A stretch of DNA of 64,000 nucleotides from Nostoc sp. CHAB 5844 (GCF_020829595.1 NZ_JAIVFW010000003.1:1-64000); one strand, 5' to 3'. Counted from the stretch's first letter, positions 1 through 9,509 are shown. The notes: generated from the sequence alone by a model not told the origin. Made by a program: numbers and translations.

Positions 1-117
1 GGAGCTAGAAGTTATCCAGACTTAGCAAAAGCAATTGAAACTGCTTTTAATCAAGTCTCATTAAATGATATTCATAATTGGTTTACCCATTGTTGCTACT
101 GTACCTCACTAGACTGA
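1..117 (+). CDS. IS630-family transposase, C-terminal end (partial)
   Basis: The reading frame is open from the first base and stops at 115-117, giving 38 residues that end in LNDIHNWFTHCCYCTSLD. The D-I-x-x-W-F-x-H-C-x-Y pattern is the usual C-terminal end of IS630/Tc1-mariner-type DDE transposases. The rest of the gene lies outside the window, so whether the element is intact cannot be told. It matters because TA-flanked miniature elements elsewhere in the window are of the kind such a transposase could move. Confidence 0.72.
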   Translation, partial: GARSYPDLAKAIETAFNQVSLNDIHNWFTHCCYCTSLD

Positions 118-185
118 GAAACGCTATATACTATTATTTGACACTTGTAACCTTTAGGGTTACAATAATTGTTATTGACATATTT

Positions 186-464
186 ATGATCAGAAATTTC
201 AAGCATAAAGAATTAAAAAAGCTGTTTGAGGATGATAATAGAAGTGGTGTTAATCCAAATCATGCTGAAAAGTTATTAGATTTATTAGATAGACTAGATG
301 CTGCATTTGTAGCTGAATATATGAACTTTCTCGGCTCAAAGTTTCATCAACTAACAAGAAACAGAAAAGGTGAATATTCAGTTGAAGTCTTAGGGAATTG
401 GCGTTTAACTTTTGTTTTTGAAGATGGGGATGCTTACGACGTAAATTACGAAGATTATCATTAG
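186..464 (+). CDS. higB: HigB-like toxin of the RelE/ParE superfamily
   Basis: A 92-residue protein starting at MIRNFKHKELKKLFE. The pattern of an N-terminal basic helix, an 'HAEKLLDLLDRLDAA' helix and a C-terminal 'YSVEVLGNWRLTFVFEDGDAYDVNYEDYH' sheet is that of HigB/GraT-type mRNA interferases, which cleave mRNA at the ribosome. A longer frame opens at 78, but family proteins begin at the ATG at 186. The antitoxin gene follows after 10 bp, in the toxin-first order normal for hig modules. HigA is expected to repress the promoter just upstream. Confidence 0.88.
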   Translation: MIRNFKHKELKKLFEDDNRSGVNPNHAEKLLDLLDRLDAAFVAEYMNFLGSKFHQLTRNRKGEYSVEVLGNWRLTFVFEDGDAYDVNYEDYH

Positions 465-474
465 AATTATTAGC

Positions 475-780
475 ATGACTACCAATAGAAAACCAAGACA
501 TCCTGGTGCTTTGATTAAACGCCAGTATTTAGAACCTTTAAATATGACTGTTACAGAACTGGCTAATATTTTGGGTGTGTCTCGCAAAACAGTATCTGAA
601 ATTGTCAATGAACGTGCAAGTGTAACCCCTAATCTTGCTTTGAGGTTAGCTAATGCTTTTCAAACAACACCAGAACTTTGGTTAAACCTCCAGCAGAAAT
701 TTGACCTTTGGTGTGCAAAACATGAATCGGAAGAGTGGAAAAATATAACACCTATTGAAATTATTTCAAATATGGGTTGA
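475..780 (+). CDS. higA: HigA-like antitoxin (XRE-type helix-turn-helix)
   Basis: A 101-residue protein. It opens with the family signature 'RKPRHPGALIKRQYLEPL' and carries a helix-turn-helix at about residues 22-65 (MTVTELANILGVSRKTVSEI, then a recognition and dimerisation part ending PELWLNLQQKFDLW). This is the HigA/VapI addiction-module antitoxin, which binds HigB and represses the operon. Length and order are standard. The pair sits next to the end of a transposase, a common setting for mobile toxin-antitoxin modules. Confidence 0.9.
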   Translation: MTTNRKPRHPGALIKRQYLEPLNMTVTELANILGVSRKTVSEIVNERASVTPNLALRLANAFQTTPELWLNLQQKFDLWCAKHESEEWKNITPIEIISNMG

Positions 781-943
781 TGTTGTTAGTTAGCAAAAGC
801 CCTTTGTAGGTTGGGTGAAATAGTTTTTAATAAAAATCAGAAGTAAAGAAAAACCGCAAATCCACCTATAACAACATTTACAAATGTGATTATAGAAGCT
901 TTTACGGTTAAAAATTACCACTTTTATGGTTCTGAAAACAAAT

Positions 944-3157
944 TTAATGCACTAACTCAATCGCCCGCTTCGTCAATGCCTCAGCAGTCAAACCATTAAA
1001 AGCCATCAACTCACCAGCACTGGCTGTAGTTTCACCACGTTTCCAGGCAAAAGTATCGCGCTTGCTGTTACTTCTTAACATAATTGGTTCTAGCATCGCC
1101 GCAGCACCACCAGTTACACCAATTAGTGCGTCACCACCAAATAATTCGGCGAATTTTGCATCATCAATAAAACCACCATCGGGTTCTGAACAAGTGTTCC
1201 AAGCAACATCACCAGAACGATATAAACGGCGGGGGTTAATAATAGAAACTATCTTCACCCCGATACCCTCATTCTCTAAGAAAGCTGCTGCTTCAAATAC
1301 AGGAATTAATGTCATATCGCCAATAACGGCAAAGACAACTTGCTTTCCGCCAGCAATTTCATGTAATAATATTGCACCATCTTCTAAACCTTGTTGAGTT
1401 TGTTTTAATGTTGTGCGAATTGGTAAGGGTGATTTACTGGCAGTGATGACAATTCCCTTATTTTTTGTTGTCAATGCCCAATTATAACAAGCTTGGATAC
1501 TGTTAGCATCAGTTGGAAATAATGGAAAGACATTGCCATTTCGCATCATCGATGCAAAGTAAGCTTCAATTTCTGGACGTTGGTGAGTCCAACCATTACG
1601 TCCTTGTTCTAATGCGCCGGCAGTAAATAATGTAATTGTTGAGGGAGTGTGACGGCGTAATTCTGCCATTGCTTGGGTGACTGTTTGCCAAATTGGTAAA
1701 CCGTTGATGGCAAAAGATTCGTAAGAACACCACAAACTTCTTGCACCCATTAACGATAAACCAACGGCTAAACCTGCACAAGCATCTTCACTTAATGGTT
1801 CATAAACTTGACCATTTGGTGCTTGGTTATATAAGTCGTCGGTTGTCGGGTGAATAATCTTTAATGCTTGGTTGATGTTGCCAATTCCTGATGCTTCATT
1901 ACCGTCGGCGTTGGTGACGAGGAAATTTTTATCCTTTTGTCCGACGATACCAACTAATCTTCCCATTGCGGTTGTCGAAACTTTTGGTTCGCCACCAACT
2001 GTATATTCTTCTAATGGCAATTCACCTAATTCTGGCAATGGTAATTCAAATTCTGTCACAACTGTTTTGGCTGCGGGGCCACCACCAGCGCGTTCTGCAT
2101 TGGTTCTGACTAATTGCCAAGCTTCTTCTGATAAGGCGCGTCCTTGCAATGCACTGATAATGTGAGGTGCATCTAAGGTGTCTTTGGGATAGAGGTTGTG
2201 AGATTTTGCACCTCTGGCGTGAACGCCTGCGCCTTTGAGTTGCTTGATAATGAATACGGTTAGCTTTCCGCTAAGTGCGGAACGTGCGGCTTTATCAACA
2301 GCAACTAGTACAGCTTGGGTAAAGGCGAGGCGTTGCTCGAAGGAAAAAACGGTACTATCAACGTAGTCTCCTGGTTGATTTTGATCGTCAAATTCTTTGG
2401 CATCTACAAGAATGACTTCCTCAAAACCGTTACCTTGCCAGTATGCTTTCATCTGTTCGTTGGTTTTGAGAGAAACCATACTGTGATGTTCTTGGCTGTA
2501 ACCATTCCATACCAGCACGGGTAAGAAGTTGGTGACGCTGGGATAGGCGGTGTTGAAGTGTGCGATTGAACTCATAATATATGGTTCACCCAGTCCACCA
2601 TCGCCAAGGGTGAAAGGGAAAAGTTTATCTCTATGCAGGAGTGCAGCCGCCATTGCAAAGTGTTGCCCTTGTCCCAAAGGCCCAGCAGGTGCGAGAATGC
2701 CGGGAATGTAACCAGAGAGGTGTCCTAAAAGTCCGTGCTTTTCGCGGAAGCGATCGCGCAATTGTTGTACTGTAAAAATGCCCATGTCTTCTAAAGAGCG
2801 ATCCAAAAACATGGCACTATAAAATCCAGGGGCGTGGTGTCCGACTTCCGTAATAATATTTTTGTAGCCCAGCATGACTAAGGCTGCATACGCTTCTGCT
2901 TGGCTGGCAAACCCGCCTGGATGCCCTGATGCTTTACTACCAGTGATTTGCAATGTTAGGTAACGCAAGGCATCAGCAGCAAGTAAAGTTTGATATACGG
3001 CTGCGGTATCTGTCGGAGATGCGATCGCTACTTTATCCAAATCTATCGCAGGTGTGGCATCATAAGTGGCAAAATCTGGTAGCGCTTGGCCAAAATATTG
3101 AATTCCTTCGCAAAAATCAGGAAGCGCGGCAGATGCCTTTGGTGTAATTGCTGTCAT
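944..3157 (-). CDS. Transketolase-like thiamine diphosphate enzyme
   Basis: A 737-residue protein with the three-part build of transketolases. The N-terminal thiamine-diphosphate-binding part has 'SKASGHPGG' and a GDG...N motif ('LGDGGLGEP' through 'VLVWNG'). A pyrimidine-binding middle part lies at about residues 390-590 and a C-terminal transketolase domain ends 'AEALTKRAIELVH'. It is not the Calvin-cycle transketolase (about 670 residues, with an 'AKSGHPGLPMG' start) and it does not read like phosphoketolase. The substrate is unknown; a two-carbon ketol transfer on sugar phosphates is inferred from the fold. It is monocistronic. Confidence 0.72.
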   Translation of the reverse strand: MTAITPKASAALPDFCEGIQYFGQALPDFATYDATPAIDLDKVAIASPTDTAAVYQTLLAADALRYLTLQITGSKASGHPGGFASQAEAYAALVMLGYKNIITEVGHHAPGFYSAMFLDRSLEDMGIFTVQQLRDRFREKHGLLGHLSGYIPGILAPAGPLGQGQHFAMAAALLHRDKLFPFTLGDGGLGEPYIMSSIAHFNTAYPSVTNFLPVLVWNGYSQEHHSMVSLKTNEQMKAYWQGNGFEEVILVDAKEFDDQNQPGDYVDSTVFSFEQRLAFTQAVLVAVDKAARSALSGKLTVFIIKQLKGAGVHARGAKSHNLYPKDTLDAPHIISALQGRALSEEAWQLVRTNAERAGGGPAAKTVVTEFELPLPELGELPLEEYTVGGEPKVSTTAMGRLVGIVGQKDKNFLVTNADGNEASGIGNINQALKIIHPTTDDLYNQAPNGQVYEPLSEDACAGLAVGLSLMGARSLWCSYESFAINGLPIWQTVTQAMAELRRHTPSTITLFTAGALEQGRNGWTHQRPEIEAYFASMMRNGNVFPLFPTDANSIQACYNWALTTKNKGIVITASKSPLPIRTTLKQTQQGLEDGAILLHEIAGGKQVVFAVIGDMTLIPVFEAAAFLENEGIGVKIVSIINPRRLYRSGDVAWNTCSEPDGGFIDDAKFAELFGGDALIGVTGGAAAMLEPIMLRSNSKRDTFAWKRGETTASAGELMAFNGLTAEALTKRAIELVH

Positions 3158-3686
3158 GCTGAGTACCTTATATGGATGAAGGGAAAATGTAGATGCCCGT
3201 TGAATTTAACAGAAATTTTACATCTTCGGGGTTGTCACAGTTGATTGCATTTTTCCAACCACAGGATAAGTAGTTTAAATGATTGCTACAGAAAAACTTA
3301 TATAAGGCAGGGAACAGGAACGGGGAATGGGCAAGACTAGAGGAGGGTTCACAAAAAACATCATTAGTCATTAATGATATTTTTGACTGTGGTGAATCTA
3401 GGGATAAATTTATCTCACGCAAAGGCAAGGCAGCGCGTTGGGGAGACACTTGCTCCAACGCGGGTTCCCCGCGTTGGAGCAAGTGTCGTCGGCTCTGCCG
3501 ACTTGAAGCGACTGCTGAGCAAAGACGCAAAGAATGTATCTTTTGTTTTAGTCAAGAATCTCAATTCCATTGCCTGTTCCCTGTTCACCATTTATACTCC
3601 CACCTGTATATACCATCTTATAGATCCTTTTTTGGGGATGTAACGTTTACAGTAACGTTTATGGGACGCTATGAGATGAGAAATTC
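3158..3686. other. Intergenic region with repeat DNA
   Basis: No gene is supported here. Short frames across the repeat have no family resemblance and carry the repeat's own sequence. The stretch holds the palindromic repeat described separately at 3425-3530. Promoters for the two divergent genes on either side must lie within it, but no consensus site stands out. Confidence 0.6.
3445..3487. repeat. Perfect 19-bp inverted repeat within a dispersed palindromic repeat
   Basis: The arm GACACTTGCTCCAACGCGG at 3445-3463 is followed by a five-base loop and its exact complement at 3469-3487. Flanking words ('gcgttgggga', 'tcggctctgccga', 'cttgaagcgactg') recur near 11905-11950, 18080-18400 and 59870-59990. 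This is a dispersed REP-like family and not a dedicated terminator: there is no T-tract after the stem. Confidence 0.85.
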
Positions 3687-4445
3687 ATGCCAGAAGAACG
3701 CAGGTTGGAAGAACAGTTAATATCACAGGAAGCCGAACGCAGGCTATCCAACCAACTGGATGAAGCTGAACAAATTGATGTAGATGTGCAGACTGATTTG
3801 TTCAAGATACTTCAAGGACAGGCAGATGGAGTTTCGCTCAGTGGTCAGGGATTAGTTATCAAAGAAAATATCCGTGTTCAAGAAATTAAATTACAAACAG
3901 ATAGTATTGCCGTAAATCCTTTAAGTGCGATTTTTGGACAGATTGAACTGAATGCACCAGTGAATGCGATCGCCCGCATTGTTATGACAGAATCTGATAT
4001 TAATCAAGCATTAAACTCAGAGTTTGTTCAAAGTTATGCAAAAAATTATGACTTGAATGTAGAAGGCGAAATTGTCAACTTTGAAATGCAAAACATGGCA
4101 TTATCTTTGCCATTTCCCGGCAAAGTTCAATTTCAGGCAGTAATACAAATAACAGAAAAAGGTAATTCTCGTCCGCTTAGTTTTACAGCCAGATTTTGCC
4201 CCCGAACTAATGCTAATCCCATTATCCTTGAAAGCTTTGATTGTCATCAGGGAGAAGGTGTGACTTTAGAACTAGTTTTAGCGCTTATGCATAAGATTAA
4301 AAAATTAGTTAACCTACCATATTTTACATGGGATGGAACAAGGTTTAAAATAATAAATATGGAGATAAAACAACATAGTTTAATACTTTTAATAGAAACA
4401 AAAATGCGAGAAATACCTCCTTCTCTCTTGGAAATTTCTAATTAG
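3687..4445 (+). CDS. DUF2993 (LmeA-like) lipid-binding domain protein
   Basis: A 252-residue protein. The 'INVDVQTDLFKILQGQADGVSLSGQGLVIKENIRV'-like stretch is characteristic of DUF2993 (relevant residues about 25-60): beta-rich repeats and amphipathic strands that in the actinobacterial LmeA bind phospholipids. The N-terminus is a charged helix and not a signal peptide, so a cytosolic or peripheral membrane place is likely. Cyanobacteria carry several such proteins without an assigned role. Start chosen at the ATG in 'attcATGccag'; no operon partner within 100 bp. Confidence 0.75.
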   Translation: MPEERRLEEQLISQEAERRLSNQLDEAEQIDVDVQTDLFKILQGQADGVSLSGQGLVIKENIRVQEIKLQTDSIAVNPLSAIFGQIELNAPVNAIARIVMTESDINQALNSEFVQSYAKNYDLNVEGEIVNFEMQNMALSLPFPGKVQFQAVIQITEKGNSRPLSFTARFCPRTNANPIILESFDCHQGEGVTLELVLALMHKIKKLVNLPYFTWDGTRFKIINMEIKQHSLILLIETKMREIPPSLLEISN

Positions 4446-4552
4446 CAAAATCAACACAGCAGTAGTTGATTACCATTAAATAAACTCAAGGTTGTAATTT
4501 CTTTTTCTCCTTTGTAATATTAGCAAGTTACTCTATATCTAAGACTACAAAT

Positions 4553-6247
4553 ATGCAAGAGTATGACGTTGTAATTATCGGTGCAGGACATAACGGACTA
4601 GTTTGTGCAGCATATTTGCTCAAAGCTGGCTATAGCGTCCTACTTTTGGAAAAGCGTTCTGTACCTGGTGGTGCAGCAACCACTGAAGAATGTATACCCA
4701 ATGAAGCCCCCGGATTTAAATTTAATTTGTGTGCCATTGACCACGAATTTATTCACTTGGGGCCAGTAGTTGAAGAATTAGAACTGAAGAAATACGGCTT
4801 AGAATACCTGGAATGTGATCCAGTAGTTTTCTGTCCCCATCCAGATGGCAAATATTTCTTAGCACATAAATCTGTAGAAAAAACTTGTGCAGAAATAGCC
4901 CGTTATAGCGATCGCGATGCTAAGAAGTATGCCGAATTTACTGACTATTGGCAACGGGCGATCGGTGCAATGATTCCTATGTTTAATGCACCGCCAAAGT
5001 CAATTATCGATATCGCTGGTAACTACGACATTACTAAAATCAAAGATTTATTCTCAGTGATTGGTTCGCCAAACAAAACACTGGATTTTATTCGTAACAT
5101 GATGACCAGTGCTGAGGATTTACTCAATGAGTGGTTTGATTCCGAATTTTTAAAAGCACCACTAGCAAGATTAGCATCAGAATTAGGTGCGCCACCATCA
5201 CAAAAAACCATTGCTATTGGTGCAATTATGATGGCGATGCGTCATAATCCTGGCATGGCTAGACCGCGCGGTGGAACTGGCGCATTAGTAAAAGCTTTGG
5301 TAAATTTAGTCACTAGTAAAGGCGGTGTAATTCTCACAGATCAGCACGTAGAAAAAGTGTTGATTGATGATGGTAAAGCTGTTGGTGTACGCGTTACTCG
5401 TGGTAAAGAATATCGTGCTAAATACGGCGTAATTTCTAATATTGATGCCAAGCGGTTATTTTTGCAAATGACAGATAAAAGCGATATCGATGCAGCCGAT
5501 CCTGATTTGTGGGAAAGATTAGAACGCCGCATTGTCAACAACAACGAAACCATCCTCAAAATAGACTTGGCTTTAGATGAACCTTTGCGCTTTCCTTACC
5601 ACGCGCACAAGGATGAGTATCTCGTCGGTTCTATCTTAATTGCAGATTCCGTTGCTCACGTGGAACAGGCTCATAGTAAGTGTACCTTGGGAGAAATCCC
5701 TGATTCTGATCCATCAATGTATGTAGTTATGCCAAGTTTCCTTGACCCCTCATTAGCACCTCCAGGGAAACATACTGTATGGATTGAGTTTTTCGCACCT
5801 TACCAAATCGCTGGTGCAGAAGGAACAGGTTTAAAAGGTACTGGTTGGACTGATGAATTGAAAAATCAAGTTGCTGACAAAGTAGTTGACAAATTAGCTA
5901 CTTATGCACCTAATGTAAAAACAGCAACTATTGCCCGACGTGTGGAAAGTCCCGCTGAATTGGGAGAAAGATTAGGTGCCTACAAAGGAAACTATTACCA
6001 CGTTGATATGACTTTAGATCAGATGGTGTTTTTCCGCCCCTTACCCGAAATTGCCAACTACAAAACTCCAATTAACAATTTATTCTTAACTGGTGCGGGG
6101 ACTCATCCAGGTGGTTCAATTTCCGGTATGCCTGGACGCAATTGTGCGCGTGTCTTTTTACAATCTAAGCATCCCATTGCCCAGACTTTGAAAGATGCGA
6201 GAGATTCGATTAAATCAACTGTCGGATCTGTGTTTGGCATTATTTAA
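4553..6247 (+). CDS. crtO: Beta-carotene ketolase, CrtO type
   Basis: A 564-residue FAD-dependent enzyme of the CrtI/CrtO family. The Rossmann dinucleotide motif is at residues 5-33 (VVIIGAGHNGLVCAAYLLKA). The C-terminal FAD motif reads 'LTGAGTHPGGSISGMPGRNC' near residue 515. It matches the cyanobacterial CrtO pattern throughout ('FNLCAIDHEFIHLGPV', 'FIRNMMTSAEDLLNEWFDSE', 'RPRGGTGALV', 'VNNNETILKIDLAL'). CrtO adds a 4-keto group to beta-carotene, making echinenone, the photoprotective keto-carotenoid of cyanobacterial membranes and OCP. Distinct from the desaturases CrtP/CrtQ and from CrtW. Confidence 0.93.
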   Translation: MQEYDVVIIGAGHNGLVCAAYLLKAGYSVLLLEKRSVPGGAATTEECIPNEAPGFKFNLCAIDHEFIHLGPVVEELELKKYGLEYLECDPVVFCPHPDGKYFLAHKSVEKTCAEIARYSDRDAKKYAEFTDYWQRAIGAMIPMFNAPPKSIIDIAGNYDITKIKDLFSVIGSPNKTLDFIRNMMTSAEDLLNEWFDSEFLKAPLARLASELGAPPSQKTIAIGAIMMAMRHNPGMARPRGGTGALVKALVNLVTSKGGVILTDQHVEKVLIDDGKAVGVRVTRGKEYRAKYGVISNIDAKRLFLQMTDKSDIDAADPDLWERLERRIVNNNETILKIDLALDEPLRFPYHAHKDEYLVGSILIADSVAHVEQAHSKCTLGEIPDSDPSMYVVMPSFLDPSLAPPGKHTVWIEFFAPYQIAGAEGTGLKGTGWTDELKNQVADKVVDKLATYAPNVKTATIARRVESPAELGERLGAYKGNYYHVDMTLDQMVFFRPLPEIANYKTPINNLFLTGAGTHPGGSISGMPGRNCARVFLQSKHPIAQTLKDARDSIKSTVGSVFGII

Positions 6248-6588
6248 CGTGAATTCGACAAACCTCTCCATGACTCCCTCACCTTTTAGGCTATCCATTA
6301 GTCAGATCTTTCTTTACAATCTTGAAACCCTGGTTTTACAACCATCTTAGAGACTGAGAGGTTAAACATACTTGACAAACTCGCGCTTAATCTTCTCGCT
6401 AAAACTATGTTTTTATTGAGAATTAAAGACGAACGAATCAGGGTTATAGAAAACGTGAGTTAATACTCTCGCAAATGTTGAGAATGATCCGGGTAATGGA
6501 TAACCTACGAGGAGAGGGACTCTTACAGGTTTAGGTTTTTCATGTGGGCTTCGTTCTGATAGCCCACAAGCTGCAAAAACCGTATTGT
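6248..6588. other. Intergenic region between convergent genes
   Basis: No gene seen. A hairpin at 6543-6568 (TGTGGGCT, 10-base loop, AGCCCACA) may end transcription of the leftward gene at 6589-7050. It has no clear T-tract. The rest is unremarkable AT-rich DNA. Confidence 0.5.
6543..6568. terminator. Hairpin, possible terminator
   Basis: An 8-bp perfect stem TGTGGGCT/AGCCCACA lies about 20 bp beyond the stop codon of the leftward secreted-protein gene. Lack of a T-run makes intrinsic termination only possible. Confidence 0.4.
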
Positions 6589-7050
6589 CTAATCGCTCAC
6601 CCTTTCAAAATTTTCAAACAAAGTACCAGGCCCAGCAGTAGATGATATGTTGACTGTACGAATTTTCTCTCCTTTATCAACAACCACACCAAACAGTTTG
6701 TTTGTAAATTGACCTCCATTCAAATTCAAGAGATTGAAAGTAAGTTTAACTGTGCAATCTGGTTGAACTTGATAAGTTCCTAAAATGTTGCCTTCCGCAG
6801 CACTGCCTGCAAGAACACTAAAACCGCGCCCACTAAAATTGCCCTGCCCATCAAAACGAACAAATCTGACTGCGGCGGCTGGAATGAAAGGAGCTTGCTC
6901 ACCAAAAAAACCACTGACTTCAAAGACGTAGGCTCCTTTTAAGGTTGCATTTCTACACTGTCCATTATCTGCCAATACTTTGTTTGGACTCATGAACAGC
7001 GAAACAGGCAAGGCAGCCAGAAAACCCATTGCTAATATTGCTGCTTTCAT
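6589..7050 (-). CDS. Small exported protein of unknown function
   Basis: A 153-residue protein with a clear signal peptide: basic start MKAAILAMGF, hydrophobic core, and a probable cut after 'KVLA' before DNGQCRN (about residue 27). The mature part has 'CRNATLKGAYVFEVSGFFG', 'VRFVRFDGQGNFSGRGF' and 'GTYQVQPDCTVKLTF', with two cysteines that may form a disulfide. This beta-rich pattern recurs in exported cyanobacterial and proteobacterial hypotheticals without known function. Periplasmic or outer location is inferred only from the signal peptide. Confidence 0.75.
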   Translation of the reverse strand: MKAAILAMGFLAALPVSLFMSPNKVLADNGQCRNATLKGAYVFEVSGFFGEQAPFIPAAAVRFVRFDGQGNFSGRGFSVLAGSAAEGNILGTYQVQPDCTVKLTFNLLNLNGGQFTNKLFGVVVDKGEKIRTVNISSTAGPGTLFENFERVSD

Positions 7051-8067
7051 ATTGCTTTGTTTTTTTGTAAATTTGACTATGTTTTTCGTAGCTTAAAACA
7101 CCACATCTATTTCAGTAGACCGCAGACTTTTGCGATCTCTGTCAAATGTTGTACAAATAATTCACAATTCGCAGAGATGCTCGGAAAGCGTAGCGTCTCC
7201 GACAGAAGACAACCGCCTAACGAGTCAAAAATCGCCCTTCGCAGTTTAATTGCGAATTGCAAATTCATGATTGTAAATTGGCTAGTGGGTTATATAGCAG
7301 TTCTCGTTTGCATGAAATAGAATTTTTTCACCTCACCCCCCAACGCCTCTCCTTGGTAAGGAGAGGGGAGTGTTTGCGTTAGCAAATACGGGGTGAGGTG
7401 ATGACTGTATTGCACTCTCAGTGAGAACCGCTATAGTTGCGAATTGGAGATGACCAGTATCAACCTTGTTTAATTGGGCGAATGCTGGTTCAACAATTAG
7501 TAATAATATATACCAGTAATATTTGGCTTTGCATCGGAACATCTAACTATTTTTTTTGCATAAAATTATAAAATTTTGATAAAAATTAGCATCCACTTAC
7601 TTAAATACATTGAGATAGAAGTGTAAGTAGAACAACAGAAAAAATTAAACTATGTGAAGAAAATTAAAAGGTTACGGGGCGTTGCTTTCCACTTTTTGCC
7701 TATAACTTTATTTTCTTTTGAGAAAGCGGTGGATAAATTGTTTGGAGTGGAAAATCCAGATGTCTGCGCTGCCTAAAAAGCGATCGCGAATTGAAAAGAA
7801 TGTGAGTGCAAAAAGGTTATTTGTGCTGTACTCATAAATTTGATGTAAAAAATATAACAAAAATCTAGCATAATTTATTATTTAAATAATTGAACGAGAA
7901 TTTCTCAAATTTTATGTTTAGATATTAAAAATATTTATTAATATCTAAGTGCAGCTACATTGTTTTGGCATTTTGTTGATGTTGTTTGGATTTTCGTATT
8001 ATTACTGCTTTACTTGTGGCGAACATAAAAAGTTTCAAAAAATAAGATTATTTCCAGGAGAAATTTC
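7051..8067. other. Long intergenic region carrying a MITE
   Basis: About 1 kb with no supportable gene. It contains the miniature element at 7293-7435. A short 25-codon frame at about 7760 and a frame inside the element show no family likeness. The 3' part (7830-8050) is very AT-rich and probably carries the promoter of the small membrane protein that starts at 8068. Confidence 0.6.
7293..7435. mobile_element. MITE with TATAGC...GCTATA ends, copy 1
   Basis: A 143-bp element. The left end reads TATAGCAGTTCTC and the right end, reverse-complemented, TATAGCGGTTCTC. Inside lies a second dyad: 'cacctcacccc' and 'ggggtgaggtg' bracketing a 'ctccttggtaaggag' hairpin. TA-flanked ends of this kind fit IS630/Tc1-mariner-type miniature elements. 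A second copy, itself interrupted, is at 41428-41819, and a diverged relative is at 53271-53364. Confidence 0.75.
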
Positions 8068-8307
8068 ATGAAGTTATTAGCACAAGAGTTACCATCCCCA
8101 AGAGCAATTCAAGAAACTCCACCACCTGGTACAAACCAAGACCCACTCATTGCCCGAAATTTACAGAAAGGTCAGTATGTCGGCATTATAGGACTTGCGA
8201 TCGCCCTAGTTGCGGCTGTAGGCTTTTTTAGCCGCAGAGTTGAATACGCGATTATGTTTGCTATTGCTCTGAGCGCTGTTCTCATTGCTTTCTTTTTATT
8301 CATTTAA
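8068..8307 (+). CDS. Small two-helix membrane protein
   Basis: A 79-residue protein with a strong ribosome-binding site (AGGAGAAA eight bases before the ATG). A proline-rich soluble N-terminus (about 38 residues) is followed by two transmembrane segments, 'VGIIGLAIALVAAVGFF' and 'YAIMFAIALSAVLIAFFLFI', separated by a short basic turn (SRRVE). No family is recognised. Both helices and the ribosome-binding site support a real gene. Confidence 0.65.
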   Translation: MKLLAQELPSPRAIQETPPPGTNQDPLIARNLQKGQYVGIIGLAIALVAAVGFFSRRVEYAIMFAIALSAVLIAFFLFI

Positions 8308-8421
8308 TGGTCAATAGTCCATAGTCCATAGTCAAAGTACAAAGAATTCGAGCTATTGGCTTAACAGTGAGAAACTGTGATCGCTTTCACCTGTGTTCAT
8401 TTCCTATTGAATTTATTTCTA

Positions 8422-8728
8422 TTACTCCACAGCCAATACTATCTGATAATGAAGAGTCTTAAAAAGAGTTAAATTCTGAATTACTGTATCTTGAGCTTGC
8501 AAAAATCGCTCTGCCCATTCCTGACTATCCTGGGGATTTAATACTTTTTCTCTGGCTAATTCGACAAATGTCCTCAACGAGAGTCATGATCCCAATCCCA
8601 ATCGGGACACCCAAGATTAAGAGGCTACGCAACCCTAAGAAAATTGCGGGTTTACCGGGCTTGAGTTGAAACTGCTGCAATAACCAACTAAAAGAACGTT
8701 TATTTGTGGATGGCATTGATGCTGGCAA
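8422..8728 (-). pseudogene. FUSC-family membrane protein reduced to its two ends
   Basis: The leftward frame from 8728 encodes an N-terminus typical of FUSC/aromatic-acid exporter-like proteins (FQLKPGKPAIFLGLRSLLIL, then GVPIGIGIMT). After that point the reading moves to another frame that encodes 'TFVELAREKVLNPQDSQEWA', then 'RFLQAQDTVIQNLTLFKTLHY' without its first residue, and stops at 8422-8424, a plausible C-terminus of the same protein. The middle (several hundred residues in the family) is missing. An internal deletion that also changed frame is the simplest reading. Confidence 0.6.
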
Positions 8729-8978
8729 CTATATGAATCCGGTTTGATTACTGATTTATTGTCCAAAAATGAGAGCATTTATGGAATATGCCTCAAGGAA
8801 GAAAACTGCGATCGCACTCAACTCAAGTAATATCATGTCCGCTAAATTGTCTACTGAATTTACTGGCAGTTGAAGATGCAGGTATTCAACACAGGAGTTG
8901 CAAATACCAGTCAACATGATTTATCTCCTAAAACTGGGTTGAGAAAATACTGCCTAGTTGTCACGATATGATTTTTAT

Positions 8979-9509
8979 GGTTCTTCAGTACTTGTTATGC
9001 CAAATTATTAATAATAACTCATAAAAAATATTGAAAAATGTATCAGTACAAAAAGCTGAATATGAAGAAATATTATGAGGATTGAAAAATAGTAAATATC
9101 CCCGGCTTAAGAATGAAGAAAGCTTAAACGAGGAGCAAGTGAATAAACTTATCCAAGTTAAAAATGTATCTCCTGTATTAAAAGTAATGCATGAACTAAA
9201 AGAAAAGATTAGAAAAATTTTTAATAAGACAAATGATGGGTATACGGGAGTGTTTAAACTAGGTATGTGGTTATCGAGAGCTAAAAAACATTTTCCCAAT
9301 AGCAACAACACTATTATTCGTTGGTTTGATGAAATTATTGCTTACTTTGATAATGGGACAAATAGTGGCATGGTTGAAGGAATTAATAACAAGCTTAAAC
9401 TGATTAAACGTTCTGGGTATGGATTTAAAAGCTTTCAAAATTTTAGAGTCAGATGCTTATTAAATTGGCATTTTATTTATTAGTTTGGCATAACAAGTAC
9501 TGAAGAGCC
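8979..9509. mobile_element. Shrunken ISL3-type element with terminal inverted repeats
   Basis: The ends at 8979-9004 and 9484-9509 are inverted repeats matching at 25 of 26 positions (outer part GGYTCTTCAGTACTTG, allowing one difference). Between them lies only the last third of a transposase gene. At 531 bp the element is far below the 1.3-1.5 kb of a full ISL3 element, so it is an internally deleted, non-autonomous copy. The eight flanking bases on each side do not match, so no clear target duplication remains. Confidence 0.8.
9040..9483 (+). pseudogene. ISL3-family transposase, 3' fragment with an in-frame stop
   Basis: The C-terminal part of a DDE transposase of the ISL3/Tnp_ISL3 type: 'VSPVLKVMHELKEKIRKIF', 'GMVEGINNKLKLIKRSGYGF' and a final 'NFRVRCLLNWHF'. 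The last catalytic E lies in 'GMVEGINNK'. The frame continues upstream through a TGA at 9076-9078 ('YEEIL*GLKNSKY'), which must be a nonsense mutation. The DDE core before it is deleted. Confidence 0.78.

Noticed and set aside
3168-3530. Leftward 120-codon open frame over the repeat region
   Set aside because: It mostly reads the palindromic repeat, has no family pattern and lies upstream of the transketolase-like gene without a ribosome-binding site.
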